A program made the translations under genes and the position numbers. Positions 1 through 8,582 of a DNA stretch of 64,000 bases are shown here, one piece after another. The stretch is taken from positions 1 through 64,000 of the forward strand of contig CAYZTM010000003.1 in NCBI GenBank assembly GCA_964481425.1. The letters are read 5' to 3'. The DNA is from MKUN01 sp964481425. GTDB lineage: Bacteria > Bacteroidota > Bacteroidia > Chitinophagales > Chitinophagaceae. The notes under the pieces are model-generated. The model made no database searches. It was not told the origin of the DNA and saw nothing but the letters and a program-made list of their open reading frames with translations. The number at the start of each line of letters is the position of its first letter. Positions within the stretch are counted from its first letter, which is position 1.

Positions 1-249
1 TGTGGCACGCCTGGGGTCCAGCTTATGTATATTCTGTAACAGGAAATACAAACCAACGGCCAGGAATGAAATGAAAAGCTCGATGACGAAAAACCCTGCC
101 TTCGAACTGTAGCTGTCCGGTTTCATCGATGCATTGAAATGCGTTGGTACCTTTGCCGGGATCTTGTTCCAGGTAATGAGCAGATATAATATCGGCAACA
201 AACAGATACCTGTAAATAGTAAATGCCTCAGTGGCGATCTTGTACTCAT
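1..249 (-). CDS. SdpI/DUF1648 family membrane protein, 3' end cut by window edge
   Basis: The first 83 residues are present, reading from an ATG at 249 out of the window. A hydrophobic segment at about residues 8-24 is followed by a KVPTHFNASMKPDSY stretch, which matches the conserved loop of DUF1648, and then by a second membrane segment at about 58-77. DUF1648 opens the SdpI immunity-protein family of the inner membrane. It lies 17 nt downstream of an ArsR/SdpR-type repressor and is almost certainly co-transcribed with it, which copies the sdpR-sdpI arrangement of Bacillus. In Bacteroidota such pairs are common, and a role in resistance to a membrane-active toxin is inferred from the family rather than seen here. 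Confidence 0.75.
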   Translation of the reverse strand, partial: MSTRSPLRHLLFTGICLLPILYLLITWNKIPAKVPTHFNASMKPDSYSSKAGFFVIELFISFLAVGLYFLLQNIHKLDPRRAT

Positions 250-266
250 ATAAATGTATTTTTAGT

Positions 267-524
267 TTATTTGGATTTAAATTGCATGAACCATTTAACT
301 ATTTCATCAACTACAGAGGTGTTCAGCGAGTAAACAATGAATTGCCCTTGCTTTACCGATTCCACCAATTCGGCTTGCTTCAGCAGATCAAGATGGTGCG
401 AAATGCTTGGCTTGCTGATATTGAAATGGTCCGCTATCTCCCCTGCCGTCAGATCTTTTTCCCGGAGTAATTCCAATATCTCCCGTCTTGTCTGGTCATT
501 CAGCGCCTTGAACAGTATGTTCAT
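267..524 (-). CDS. ArsR/SdpR family winged-helix repressor (autorepressor)
   Basis: This is an 85-residue ArsR-fold protein. The N-terminal FKALNDQTRREILELL helix is followed by a helix-turn-helix (AGEIADHFNISKPSISHHL, residues about 27-45) and a short beta wing (VESVKQGQFIVYSL). The metal-binding cysteines of classical ArsR proteins are absent. That fits SdpR-type autorepressors, which are controlled by their partner membrane protein rather than by metal. The downstream partner is the SdpI-like gene at 1-249. A perfect 10+10 bp inverted repeat lies just upstream of the start codon and is the obvious operator. Start at ATG 524; no better start is visible. Confidence 0.85.
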   Translation of the reverse strand: MNILFKALNDQTRREILELLREKDLTAGEIADHFNISKPSISHHLDLLKQAELVESVKQGQFIVYSLNTSVVDEIVKWFMQFKSK

Positions 525-535
525 CTGTAATTAAA

Positions 536-557
536 TATTTAGACAAATGTCTAAATA
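536..557 (-). promoter_or_regulatory. Perfect palindromic operator upstream of the ArsR-like repressor
   Basis: TATTTAGACA-aa-TGTCTAAATA is a perfect 10-bp inverted repeat with a 2-nt centre. It ends 11 nt before the repressor's ATG. Size, symmetry and AT-rich arms match ArsR-family operators, and the position predicts autoregulation of the repressor-SdpI operon. Binding itself is inferred. Confidence 0.75.
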
Positions 558-575
558 CTATTTCAGAAAAACAAG

Positions 576-604
576 GGCCCGGCAAAAATATTTTTTGCCG
601 GGCC
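576..604 (-). terminator. Rho-independent terminator of fbp
   Basis: Arms GGCCCGGCAAAAA (576-588) and TTTTTGCCGGGCC (592-604) form a perfect stem. On the minus strand it is followed by a T-rich stretch (CCTTGTTTTTCTG). It sits 18 nt past the fbp stop codon. Confidence 0.85.
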
Positions 605-621
605 TGCTATTAAGCTGATCA

Positions 622-1647
622 TCAGGCTACACTTTCCTTAGAGGAAACGTATTCCAATGCTTTTTTTACAAGATTTTTAGAGCCGATGTAGATGGGTACC
701 CGCTGGTGTAATTCAGATGGGGTCACGTCGAGCACACTGCCGTAGCCGGTATCAGCGATGCCGCCTGATGCCTCTACAAGAAAGGCCATCGGGTTGCACT
801 CATACTGCAGGCGCAGTTTACCTTTAGGTGAGCTCTTATCGGCCGGGTACATGAATATACCACCCTTGATAAGCGTACGGTGCATATCGGCCACCATAGA
901 GCCTATATAGCGATGCGAGTAGGGACGCCCTTCTTCTTTCTTATTCTCCATGCAATACTCGAGGAACGACTTCATACCATCGTCATATTTGGAGGTATTG
1001 CCCTGGTTGATAGAATATATCTTACCATTTTCCGGGCATTTGATATCCGGGTGCGAAAGACAGAACTCGCCAATGGATGGCTCGAGCGTAAAACCATTTA
1101 CACTGAGCCGGGTGGCATATACCATCATGGTGCTGGAGCCATAGATCACGTAACCGGCAGCCATAAGGTTACGGCCGGGTTGTAAAAAGTCCTCCATAGT
1201 GCAAGGTTGTCCTAAGGGACTAATACGGCGATATATGGAAAATATAGTGCCTATCGGTGCATTTACATCAATATTGGACGACCCATCCAGCTGATCGAAT
1301 AGTACCACATATTTAGAGTTAACTGAAAAATCATCATCATAGCAAACGTGGTCATCATTCTCTTCAGAGGCCACACCGGCACAGTCAGCGCTATTTCGCA
1401 GTACATTGATGAGTGTTTCGTTAGCATAAACATCCAGTTTCATCTGCTCCTCGCCCTGCACATTGGTAGCACCATGCTTGCCTAATATGTCCACAAGCCC
1501 TGCTTTAAGTACCTGCTTATTGATGATCTTACAAGCAAGGCCGATATCGCGAAGTAAGGCAGAAAGCTCACCTGTAGCCTGCGGGAATTTCCTTGTCTCC
1601 TGGATAGTGAACTCATCCAGAGTTATTAATTTACGTGGAGATGACAT
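622..1647 (-). CDS. fbp: Fructose-1,6-bisphosphatase class I
   Basis: Hydrolyses fructose 1,6-bisphosphate to fructose 6-phosphate, the committed step of gluconeogenesis, in the cytoplasm. Class I signatures are visible: GVASEENDD and LFDQLDGSSNIDVNAPIGTIF (metal and phosphate binding), GYVIYGSSTMMVY, then the substrate-binding RYIGSMVADMHR and the GKLRLQYECNPMAFLVEASGG segment near the C-terminus. From the ATG at 1647 the protein has 341 residues, the normal length. An in-frame ATG at 1668 would add seven residues, but it lies only 7 nt from a TAAATTTG -7 box, so the 1647 start is preferred, giving a short leader. It is monocistronic with its own terminator. Confidence 0.95.
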   Translation of the reverse strand: MSSPRKLITLDEFTIQETRKFPQATGELSALLRDIGLACKIINKQVLKAGLVDILGKHGATNVQGEEQMKLDVYANETLINVLRNSADCAGVASEENDDHVCYDDDFSVNSKYVVLFDQLDGSSNIDVNAPIGTIFSIYRRISPLGQPCTMEDFLQPGRNLMAAGYVIYGSSTMMVYATRLSVNGFTLEPSIGEFCLSHPDIKCPENGKIYSINQGNTSKYDDGMKSFLEYCMENKKEEGRPYSHRYIGSMVADMHRTLIKGGIFMYPADKSSPKGKLRLQYECNPMAFLVEASGGIADTGYGSVLDVTPSELHQRVPIYIGSKNLVKKALEYVSSKESVA

Positions 1648-1675
1648 GAATGAATTATTTAATGGCATATTAGTG

Positions 1676-1683
1676 CAAATTTA
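1676..1683 (-). promoter_or_regulatory. Bacteroidota -7 box (TAAATTTG) for fbp
   Basis: An exact TAnnTTTG match on the minus strand, 28 nt before the preferred fbp ATG (1647) and 7 nt before the alternative ATG (1668). No good -33 TTTG was found at 19 nt spacing. Confidence 0.5.
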
Positions 1684-1779
1684 AGCAATAAGCGGCAAGA
1701 GTGCATAAATAGCTGTTAAATAGGCAGTTAATACACTAATGCAATTTATACTAAATTGACAGGACAAAACGGACATAAA

Positions 1780-2205
1780 ATGGCATCGCGGTTCAACATC
1801 AGGGTTTACGGTATCTGGCTACATGATGGGAAAATACTGGTAAATGAAGAGCTAATAAAGGGTAATAAAGTAATCAAATTTCCCGGTGGCGGTATGCAAT
1901 TAGGAGAGGGAACTATAGATTGCCTTAAGCGTGAATGGATAGAGGAACTGGGACTGGAAATAGAGGTACTTGACCATTTTTACACCACCGATTTCTATCA
2001 GCCATCGGCATTTGATGACTCACAGGTGTTAAGTATCTATTATTTCGTGAAGGCCGATGAGGGGGCCACTATATCAAACCGGGTGGCTAATGAGTACACT
2101 TACCGCCTGCCCGTAGCCGAACTATCTGCCGAAATATTCAGTCTTCCCATCGATAAAATAGTAGGCGAAATGCTCGCAAAACTGATGGCGGCAAATAAAA
2201 TATAG
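1780..2205 (+). CDS. Nudix hydrolase
   Basis: A 141-residue single-domain Nudix protein. The Nudix box is complete: G-x5-E-x7-REWIEELGL, beginning in FPGGGMQLGEG at about residue 38. It supplies the Mg-binding glutamates that hydrolyse a nucleoside diphosphate linked to another moiety. The substrate cannot be told from the sequence. The ATG at 1780 (MASRFNIRV) is chosen because the only upstream start in frame is a TTG. It is divergent from fbp, and the ABC exporter follows 59 nt downstream on the same strand. Confidence 0.85.
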   Translation: MASRFNIRVYGIWLHDGKILVNEELIKGNKVIKFPGGGMQLGEGTIDCLKREWIEELGLEIEVLDHFYTTDFYQPSAFDDSQVLSIYYFVKADEGATISNRVANEYTYRLPVAELSAEIFSLPIDKIVGEMLAKLMAANKI

Positions 2206-2264
2206 AAAATGCTTAAGGGGCTATTGGTATGCAGAGCCGATAAGACATTAATTTTACACAACTT

Positions 2265-4070
2265 ATGAAATTACTGCTCCAATATTTAAGCAAGTATAAA
2301 GGCTTGATAGTTCTGGCTCTTGTGCTTGCAGCTATTAACCAGGTCTTTTCCCTCCTGGATCCCATGATTGGTGGTAAGTTGCTGGACCGCTACGTAAATC
2401 ATCCTCATAAAGACACGGACGGAATAGCAAGAGACCTTAAAGAATACCTTTGGGGAGCCGCGGGCCTTATCGGCCTGCTGATAGGCGTTGCTATGGTATC
2501 GCGTATCGCTAAGGCTTTCCAGGACTACGTGGTGAATGTTATCATACAAAAGTTCGGGGCCAGGCTATATACGGATAGCCTCCGCCATGCACTACAACTA
2601 CCCTACCAGGATTTCGAAGACCAACGCAGTGGAGAGACCCTATCGATACTCCAGAAAGTACGCACTGATTGCGAACGCTTCATGAGCCTGTTCGTGAATG
2701 TGCTCTTTACCATATTGGTAGGTCTCGTTTTTGTAATGGTATATGCATTCACACTCAACTCCTGGCTGGTATTGATGTACCTGGTGGGCGCCATATCACT
2801 GGCGCTGCTTACCAACCAACTTAGCAAACGCATAAAAGGCATACAAAAGACCATAACTGCCGAAACGAATGCCCTTGCCGGCTCAACAACAGAATCTTTA
2901 AGAAACATAGAACTAGTCAAAAGCCTGGGCCTTACAGGACAGGAGATACGCCGCCTGAATACCACGACCATCAAGATATTGAAGCTGGAACTAAGGAAGG
3001 TCCGTAGCCTCAGGGCAGTATCTTTTATCCAGGGCACCTGTGTCAACTTCCTGCGGCAGTGTATTGTACTCTGCTTGTTATACTTCATCTTCGGCGGTTC
3101 TATAACACCGGGGCAGTACCTGACGCTGATGTTCTATTCTTTCTTCATCTTCGGTCCGATGCAGGAGATAGGCTCGGTATTAATGGCTTACCGTGAAGCA
3201 GAGGCCTCACTGAACAACCTGCAGGACCTGATGAAAAAACCGGTAGAGTATGTAGCTCCCAACCCGGCTGCACTGCATACTATAGAGAACCTGCGTTTTG
3301 AAGATGTTACCTTTCAGCATAACTCGGCAAACAGGCCCGCATTGGAGGATATCTCTTTCCAGGTAAAAGTAGGCGAGACCGTAGCCTTTGTGGGCCCTTC
3401 CGGATCGGGGAAGACCACAATGGTAAAACTCCTGGTAGGATTGTACCATCCTAATAAAGGTCATGTTTACTACAACGACCATGACGAAAAAAATATAGAC
3501 TTTGAAGAACTCCGCAGGCAGATAGGATTGGTTACGCAGGATACGCAACTGTTTTCCGGCACTATAAAAGAAAACCTGTTGTTTGTTAATCCCGGAGCTA
3601 CGGATGCGGATATACAGGATGCGCTGGATAAAGCAGCCTGCCAGAACCTGCTGGCAAGAGCTGAAAATGGTATTGATACGATGATCGGTGAGGGAGGTCT
3701 AAAATTATCCGGCGGCGAACGCCAGCGTCTCTCTATCGCGAGAGCACTACTGCGCCAACCAAAGCTTATGATATTCGACGAGGCAACTTCCGCTCTTGAC
3801 TCACTTACAGAAGAAGAAATATCCTCGACAATACGCAACATTACCGACCTGCGCCAGCACATAACTATCATGATCGCACACAGGCTATCTACCATTATGC
3901 ATGCAGATAAGATATACGTGCTTGAAAAAGGCCATATAGTAGAAACAGGGAACCACCAATCGCTATTGGACGAAAAAGGCCTGTACTACGCCATGTGGCG
4001 TCAGCAGATCGGCGAAAGGAAAGATACAAGAGTGGCTGCTACCAATGGCAGCAGAAAGACGTATGCTTAA
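2265..4070 (+). CDS. ABC transporter, fused permease and ATPase (exporter type)
   Basis: A 601-residue half-transporter. About 320 residues hold six predicted membrane helices (type IV exporter fold, inner membrane). The nucleotide-binding domain follows, with Walker A GPSGSGKTT at about residue 377, signature LSGGERQR, Walker B LMIFDEATSALDS and the H-loop IAHRLST. It acts as a homodimer or with another half. The substrate is unknown; lipid, peptide and drug exporters all share this layout. Two other exporters of the same architecture occur at 9654 and 42661. No partner gene lies next to it, so it is probably a stand-alone homodimer. Confidence 0.9.
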   Translation: MKLLLQYLSKYKGLIVLALVLAAINQVFSLLDPMIGGKLLDRYVNHPHKDTDGIARDLKEYLWGAAGLIGLLIGVAMVSRIAKAFQDYVVNVIIQKFGARLYTDSLRHALQLPYQDFEDQRSGETLSILQKVRTDCERFMSLFVNVLFTILVGLVFVMVYAFTLNSWLVLMYLVGAISLALLTNQLSKRIKGIQKTITAETNALAGSTTESLRNIELVKSLGLTGQEIRRLNTTTIKILKLELRKVRSLRAVSFIQGTCVNFLRQCIVLCLLYFIFGGSITPGQYLTLMFYSFFIFGPMQEIGSVLMAYREAEASLNNLQDLMKKPVEYVAPNPAALHTIENLRFEDVTFQHNSANRPALEDISFQVKVGETVAFVGPSGSGKTTMVKLLVGLYHPNKGHVYYNDHDEKNIDFEELRRQIGLVTQDTQLFSGTIKENLLFVNPGATDADIQDALDKAACQNLLARAENGIDTMIGEGGLKLSGGERQRLSIARALLRQPKLMIFDEATSALDSLTEEEISSTIRNITDLRQHITIMIAHRLSTIMHADKIYVLEKGHIVETGNHQSLLDEKGLYYAMWRQQIGERKDTRVAATNGSRKTYA

Positions 4071-4100
4071 TATGTGCCGGCTATTTTTTCTTTATCTTAC

Positions 4101-4310
4101 ATGAATATGGAGCAAAAATTCCGTTTAGACCGTACTGTTTTTCGAGCTACAACGGCCGTTGAGGCTAATGACCATATTGAATATTGGAAAGATAAATCCT
4201 ATACGGAACGACTGGAAGCCGCATATTACCTTATTGTAAAAGCATTTGGAATAAAAGAAGATACACGCCTTGACAGATCCGCATTTTCTAAACGAAAAGC
4301 CAATGGGTAA
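4101..4310 (+). CDS. Small conserved protein paired with a nucleotidyltransferase
   Basis: A 69-residue soluble protein from ATG 4101 (MNMEQKF); ATG 4107 is an alternative. Its core reads EYWKDKSYTERLEAAYYLI, a charged amphipathic helix, and the tail is basic (SAFSKRKANG). Its stop codon overlaps the start of the downstream nucleotidyltransferase-fold gene, so the two are translationally coupled. I recognise this as a recurring two-gene module in Bacteroidota but cannot assign a function. By analogy with AbiE-like and other MNT systems it may be the partner of a toxin-antitoxin-like pair, which is inference. Its partner is broken here. Confidence 0.6.
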   Translation: MNMEQKFRLDRTVFRATTAVEANDHIEYWKDKSYTERLEAAYYLIVKAFGIKEDTRLDRSAFSKRKANG

Positions 4311-4750
4311 TATTTTCAATCCGGACTTCCTTGATTTCATCGATCAACTCAATAAAAAAGATGTTTCCTATATCCTTGTCGGTGGAATGGCTGTGATATT
4401 GCACGGTTACGTCAGAACCACAGGCGACATGGACATTTGGATAAAGAAATCATCCGACAATTATAAAAGACTAACAAAAGCATTCCAGGATTTTGGCATG
4501 TCTACTTTTGACATGACAGAAAGTAATTTCCTGGGCGACCAATTCGATGTGTGGAGCTTTGGCAGAGAACCGGTTAAAATTAAAGGGGCTTGATTTCGAT
4601 GAGGCCTTTGCCTTAGCGCAACAATTCATCGAAAATGGCATTCCTCCTATAAGGTTCCTGCATATCAACAGCCTCATTCAAGCTAAACAGGCTGCGGGAA
4701 GACACAAAGATATTGATGACATAGAGCAGTTGCGAAAAAGACTAAAATAA
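4303..4750 (+). pseudogene. MNT-type nucleotidyltransferase, broken by a small deletion and frameshift
   Basis: The N-terminal part (from ATG 4303) carries the nucleotidyltransferase motif: VGGMAVILHG, then TTGDMDIW with the D-x-D metal ligands. Reading stops at TGA 4591-4593, just after SFGREPVKI. The rest of the family's C-terminal domain (KGLDFDEAF... LIQAKQAAGR..DIDDIEQL) continues in another frame from about 4583 to 4750. Relatives have about six residues of an I-D-I-M-T type strand between the two parts. Here they are missing, so roughly 17 nt were lost at about 4582. The missing strand usually carries a further acidic residue, so the product is probably inactive. It overlaps the upstream small gene by 8 nt. 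Confidence 0.75.
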
Positions 4751-4763
4751 CTCCTCAATTTCT

Positions 4764-6362
4764 TTAAAGCACAATATTCTGCAGCAACTCGCTCTTAAGC
4801 GGGTAATCTGTGTTGAAATGCAAACCACGACTCTCTTTACGGAACTGGGCGCTCTTCACAACCATATAACCTGCAGTGATCAGGTTGCGAAGCTCGCAAA
4901 GCTGCGGGGAAACCGTCGTGGTCTTGTATAGCTCTTCCGTCTCGTCGTGCAAAAGATCAAGGCGACTCATAGCGCGGCCTAATCGCACATCGTTGCGCAC
5001 GATACCTACATAGTCGCTCATCACCTGCTGCAGCTCTTTCAGGCTCTGTGTGATGAGGATCATTTCTTTAGGCTCTGTGGTGCCCCCCGCATTCCAGTCA
5101 GGGACAGCATCGTGATACGAAAGGGTTTCTATTTGCCCGGCTGCATCTTCACAACAGCGATGCGCAAAGACCAAAGCTTCCAATAATGAGTTTGATGCAA
5201 GCCTGTTCGCTCCATGCAGGCCCGTGCTGGCACATTCGCCACAGGCATATAAATATTTCAGGGAGGTACGTCCATGCTCATCTGTTTTGATACCGCCACA
5301 ACAGTAATGTGCTGCCGGGGCCACAGGTATCATCTTGGCGAACACATCAATACCCATCTCAAGGCAACGGGCATAAATAGTAGGAAAATGCGCCATGAAC
5401 TTTTCCTTATCCATATCGCGGCAATCGAGGTACACATGTTCGGTACCTGTACGCTTCATCTCACTATCTATGGCGCGTGCCACCACATCGCGTGGGGCGA
5501 GATCGGCACGCGCATCATAGCGTGGCATGAAGGCTTCGCCATCTTTATTCCGTAATACAGCGCTATCGCCCCGTACCGCTTCGGTAACCAAAAACGAAGG
5601 ACTAACTCCGGGCTCATACAAAGCAGTAGGATGGAACTGGATGAACTCCATATTTTCGATACGCGCCTTGGCACGGTAGGCCATTGCTACCCCATCACCT
5701 GTAGCTATACGGGGGTTGGTAGTAGTGCGATAAGCCTGCCCTACTCCACCTGAAGCCATCAGGGTTACCTTGGCCAGTATTTTCTCCATCCTGTTACTGT
5801 GCAGGTTGAGCGCATATACGCCATAACATTCAATATCAGGAGTGGACTTTGTCACGAGGTAGCCCAGGTGGTGCTGCGTAATAATGTCCACTACGAACCA
5901 GTGGTTGTGTATCTCTATATTCGGGAATTTCTTAGCCTCAGCAACAAGGGCCCGCTCTATCTCCATACCCGTGATATCCTTATGGTGCAAAATCCTGTTC
6001 TCGGAATGCCCCCCTTCTTTACCACGCATATAGTCGCCACCCGGGCCTTTATCGAACTGCGCGCCCCATTCAATTATTTCGTTTACGCGCGGAGGGCCTT
6101 CTTTCACCACCATTTCCACCACCTGCTCATTACATAACCCATCCCCCGCAATAAGGGTATCTTCAATATGCTTGGCATAACTGTCGCGCGACAAGTCGTT
6201 GACCACCGCTATACCGCCCTGGGCGTATTTCGTGTTGGTTTCGTCCGTATTTACCTTCGTCAGGATAGTAATGATCTTATCCGGGAAACGCATTGCCGTC
6301 TTCACCGCGAAGGTCAGCCCGGCGATACCAGAACCAATGACAAGGAAATCGGTCTTCAGCAT
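4764..6362 (-). CDS. nadB: L-aspartate oxidase
   Basis: Oxidises L-aspartate to iminoaspartate for NAD synthesis, using FAD in the cytoplasm. The 532-residue protein has the N-terminal dinucleotide-binding GSGIAGL at about residue 8, the YAQGGIAVV segment, GGHSENRILHHKD in the active site, HPTALYEPG, and the CGGIKTDEHGRTSLKYLYACGE region with GLHGANRLASNSL. The C-terminal helical domain (residues about 430-520) is present. This HPTAL/LHGANR pattern distinguishes it from fumarate reductase flavoproteins. It starts 3 nt after the stop of the outer-membrane protein gene at 6366, so the two are probably one transcript. nadA and nadC are not in the window. Confidence 0.95.
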   Translation of the reverse strand: MLKTDFLVIGSGIAGLTFAVKTAMRFPDKIITILTKVNTDETNTKYAQGGIAVVNDLSRDSYAKHIEDTLIAGDGLCNEQVVEMVVKEGPPRVNEIIEWGAQFDKGPGGDYMRGKEGGHSENRILHHKDITGMEIERALVAEAKKFPNIEIHNHWFVVDIITQHHLGYLVTKSTPDIECYGVYALNLHSNRMEKILAKVTLMASGGVGQAYRTTTNPRIATGDGVAMAYRAKARIENMEFIQFHPTALYEPGVSPSFLVTEAVRGDSAVLRNKDGEAFMPRYDARADLAPRDVVARAIDSEMKRTGTEHVYLDCRDMDKEKFMAHFPTIYARCLEMGIDVFAKMIPVAPAAHYCCGGIKTDEHGRTSLKYLYACGECASTGLHGANRLASNSLLEALVFAHRCCEDAAGQIETLSYHDAVPDWNAGGTTEPKEMILITQSLKELQQVMSDYVGIVRNDVRLGRAMSRLDLLHDETEELYKTTTVSPQLCELRNLITAGYMVVKSAQFRKESRGLHFNTDYPLKSELLQNIVL

Positions 6363-6365
6363 CTC

Positions 6366-7949
6366 TTAAAAGGTTGAGGTTATCCCCAGTTTCACACCGC
6401 TGAATGCAGGCTCATAACGACATACGCCACCTGTGCAGTTAATACCATCCACCTGTTTCACATAAGCCAGGGTGAAGCGATGCGGTCCCTTGGTATAGGC
6501 TGTGAATATGTTATAATAGTGGTTGGCCTCATGGCCCGGTGTCGGAGATACATTGTACATATCAGATACTGCAAAAGAGAATTTCGGGGCAATATCGAAC
6601 TCCAGCAGACCGAACAACCAGGAACCATAGTCTTGCTTCGTATCCATATACTCTCCTTCCAGGCGTATGGAGTGCTTATTCGTGATGCGATAAGTGATCT
6701 CTGCAAAGGGAGTGATGGCCTTGATGATAGGCACACCCGGTTTTACCTGGTAAAGCTCCTGGTTATATTGCATGTACTGCACACCACCGTCTATTATCCA
6801 TGCGTCCAGTCCACGATAATCAAATTCCATGTACCCTTCACGATACAGCTCAATATTGTCGAGCGTATTGATATAGATACCTGTCAGCGTGATATTCGTA
6901 TTATCATTTGGCGCGAGGAGCACATCAGCACCCACTGCCTGTTCCGACAAGTCTTGTGAAGCCGGAGTATACCTTGACATCAGGCGCTGTGGACGGATGC
7001 GGGCAACAACAGGCTGCCAGTTAAGCACGCCACGTATCAGCACCTCGTTCGGTGAAGTACGCATCACAAAGTTCTCTGTGCGTTTACCTGTCAGGTTAAC
7101 CGCGATACCTTTATGTGCCCAGCCCAATGTAGTATACACTACATTACCGGGTTTATCTACCAGCAATCCCGACGCGTTAACAATGGCCTCATGTGTTTTA
7201 TATGCCCCTTCCAAATACCAGGAGAAATCACCCACTGTTAATGTATTGTACCCGGTAAAAGCATAGACATTATACTTTGGAACAAAACGGGTGGCAACAT
7301 CCTGGCTGTTAATGCTTGATACAACTGCGTCCATAGAACTCTGATCCATGGTGCGGTTAAGTGCGCCCACGCCGGGAACAAGATGCACATTGCTGCCAGC
7401 GCTGAAATCACCTTCTGCGGTAAAGCCTTTGATGATCGGGTTATACCTTCCAAAATTCGCAACATTTTTTTGCTGCCCCGTGAAACCTTTCAGGCTGATG
7501 TTATCCGTAAGTTTATATTTCAGCTCCAGGCCAACCAGCGCATTATCTATAAGCAATCCCCTGTCCTCGTAGGCACGGAAGAGTATGCCGCTGCCTATCT
7601 GGTCGTAGATATACCCTGCAGTGACTGTAAGCCCTTTGTACTCCTTACTTAAGCTCCATGCCCCCAAACCAAAACCGGTCATTGCAGAAGTGGGATTGTA
7701 CAGGTTCGAATTATGGAACGCATCGGCACGCACATAGGCAGTAAAGCCTTTGTAGGCATAACGTACCCCCAACCATGCCTCGCCCCCACTTAAATAATTA
7801 TCATATAAAGGGTTGTTACCAGCACCTATTGCAGTATCGGACTGGAAAAAGTTTGCATTGAGCATAAGGTCGCCGGAAAGCGTACCCTGTGCAAATATTT
7901 TTATCGAAGAAAAAACGATTAAAAATAAAAGAGCTATTTTACGCATCAA
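6366..7949 (-). CDS. Predicted outer-membrane beta-barrel protein (DUF6029-like)
   Basis: A 527-residue secreted protein. The signal peptide (KIALLFLIVFSSIKIFA) is followed by a typical AQG cleavage context. The mature part is a run of alternating amphipathic strands with aromatic girdles (for example FTAYVRADAF, FSWYLEGAY, KGIAVNLTGKR, HSIRLEGEYMD, HRFTLAYVKQV). It ends in a phenylalanine (GVKLGITSTF), as outer-membrane barrels do. It resembles the DUF6029 barrels of Bacteroidota, whose function is unknown. An ATG one codon downstream (7946) is an equally good start. It is the promoter-proximal gene of an operon with nadB, but no functional link is evident. Confidence 0.75.
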   Translation of the reverse strand: MMRKIALLFLIVFSSIKIFAQGTLSGDLMLNANFFQSDTAIGAGNNPLYDNYLSGGEAWLGVRYAYKGFTAYVRADAFHNSNLYNPTSAMTGFGLGAWSLSKEYKGLTVTAGYIYDQIGSGILFRAYEDRGLLIDNALVGLELKYKLTDNISLKGFTGQQKNVANFGRYNPIIKGFTAEGDFSAGSNVHLVPGVGALNRTMDQSSMDAVVSSINSQDVATRFVPKYNVYAFTGYNTLTVGDFSWYLEGAYKTHEAIVNASGLLVDKPGNVVYTTLGWAHKGIAVNLTGKRTENFVMRTSPNEVLIRGVLNWQPVVARIRPQRLMSRYTPASQDLSEQAVGADVLLAPNDNTNITLTGIYINTLDNIELYREGYMEFDYRGLDAWIIDGGVQYMQYNQELYQVKPGVPIIKAITPFAEITYRITNKHSIRLEGEYMDTKQDYGSWLFGLLEFDIAPKFSFAVSDMYNVSPTPGHEANHYYNIFTAYTKGPHRFTLAYVKQVDGINCTGGVCRYEPAFSGVKLGITSTF

Positions 7950-8038
7950 ACAGTGTTAAATCTTTAAAATTTTTCCGAAATTAGAACCTTTACGAAAAAT
8001 TGGCAAGGTTTTCGATTATATTATACAAACAAATAGAT

Positions 8039-8530
8039 ATGAAAAAAATCGTAGCTGCCCTGGCAGGACTCTTTTTAGCGACTGCAGTGCAAGCCCAGAG
8101 CGAATTACCGGATACACAGGTAAAAGATGTTAACAATAGTAAAAAGGTGGCTTTTAATCAAACTTTTGAAAAAGGGAAAGTTACACTGGTGAGTTTTTGG
8201 GCCACATGGTGTGTACCCTGCAAAAAAGAAATAAAAAATATTCAAAAGAAATTACCCGATTGGAAGAAAGAGGTTGATTTCAACTATGAAACAGTATCTA
8301 TCGACGAATCAAGGAATGAAGGCCTTGTGCGTAGCTATGCTAAAATGCAGGGTTGGGAATTCCCTTTCTATATAGACCCGAATTCAGACCTTAAGCGCTC
8401 ATTGAACTTCCAGTCTGTGCCCTTCACCATCATTGTAGATAAGAATGGTAAAGTGGCCTACATGCACTCCGGTTACGAAGAAGGCGGCGAGGAAGAAGTA
8501 TTCGCTAAAGTGAAAGAACTGAGTAAATAG
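8039..8530 (+). CDS. TlpA-like thioredoxin-fold protein, exported
   Basis: A 163-residue protein with an N-terminal signal sequence (KKIVAALAGLFLATAVQA, cleavage before QSELP). It has a thioredoxin fold with the redox motif WCVPCKKE at about residue 58-65 and a cis-proline segment (QSVPFTIIVD). It belongs to the TlpA/ResA group, which reduces or shuffles disulfides outside the inner membrane. The ATG at 8039 is used because the upstream in-frame start would put 13 charged residues before the signal peptide. It is monocistronic and ends at a strong bidirectional terminator. Confidence 0.85.
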   Translation: MKKIVAALAGLFLATAVQAQSELPDTQVKDVNNSKKVAFNQTFEKGKVTLVSFWATWCVPCKKEIKNIQKKLPDWKKEVDFNYETVSIDESRNEGLVRSYAKMQGWEFPFYIDPNSDLKRSLNFQSVPFTIIVDKNGKVAYMHSGYEEGGEEEVFAKVKELSK

Positions 8531-8546
8531 ATAGCATCATAATAAC

Positions 8547-8578
8547 AAGAACGGTGCAGGTTGTCCTGCACCGTTCTT
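8547..8578. terminator. Bidirectional terminator between the TlpA-like gene and galE
   Basis: A perfect 14-bp stem, AAGAACGGTGCAGG / CCTGCACCGTTCTT, with a TTGT loop. The A and T flanks give a U-tract in both directions. It serves both convergent genes. Confidence 0.9.
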
Positions 8579-8582
8579 TATT

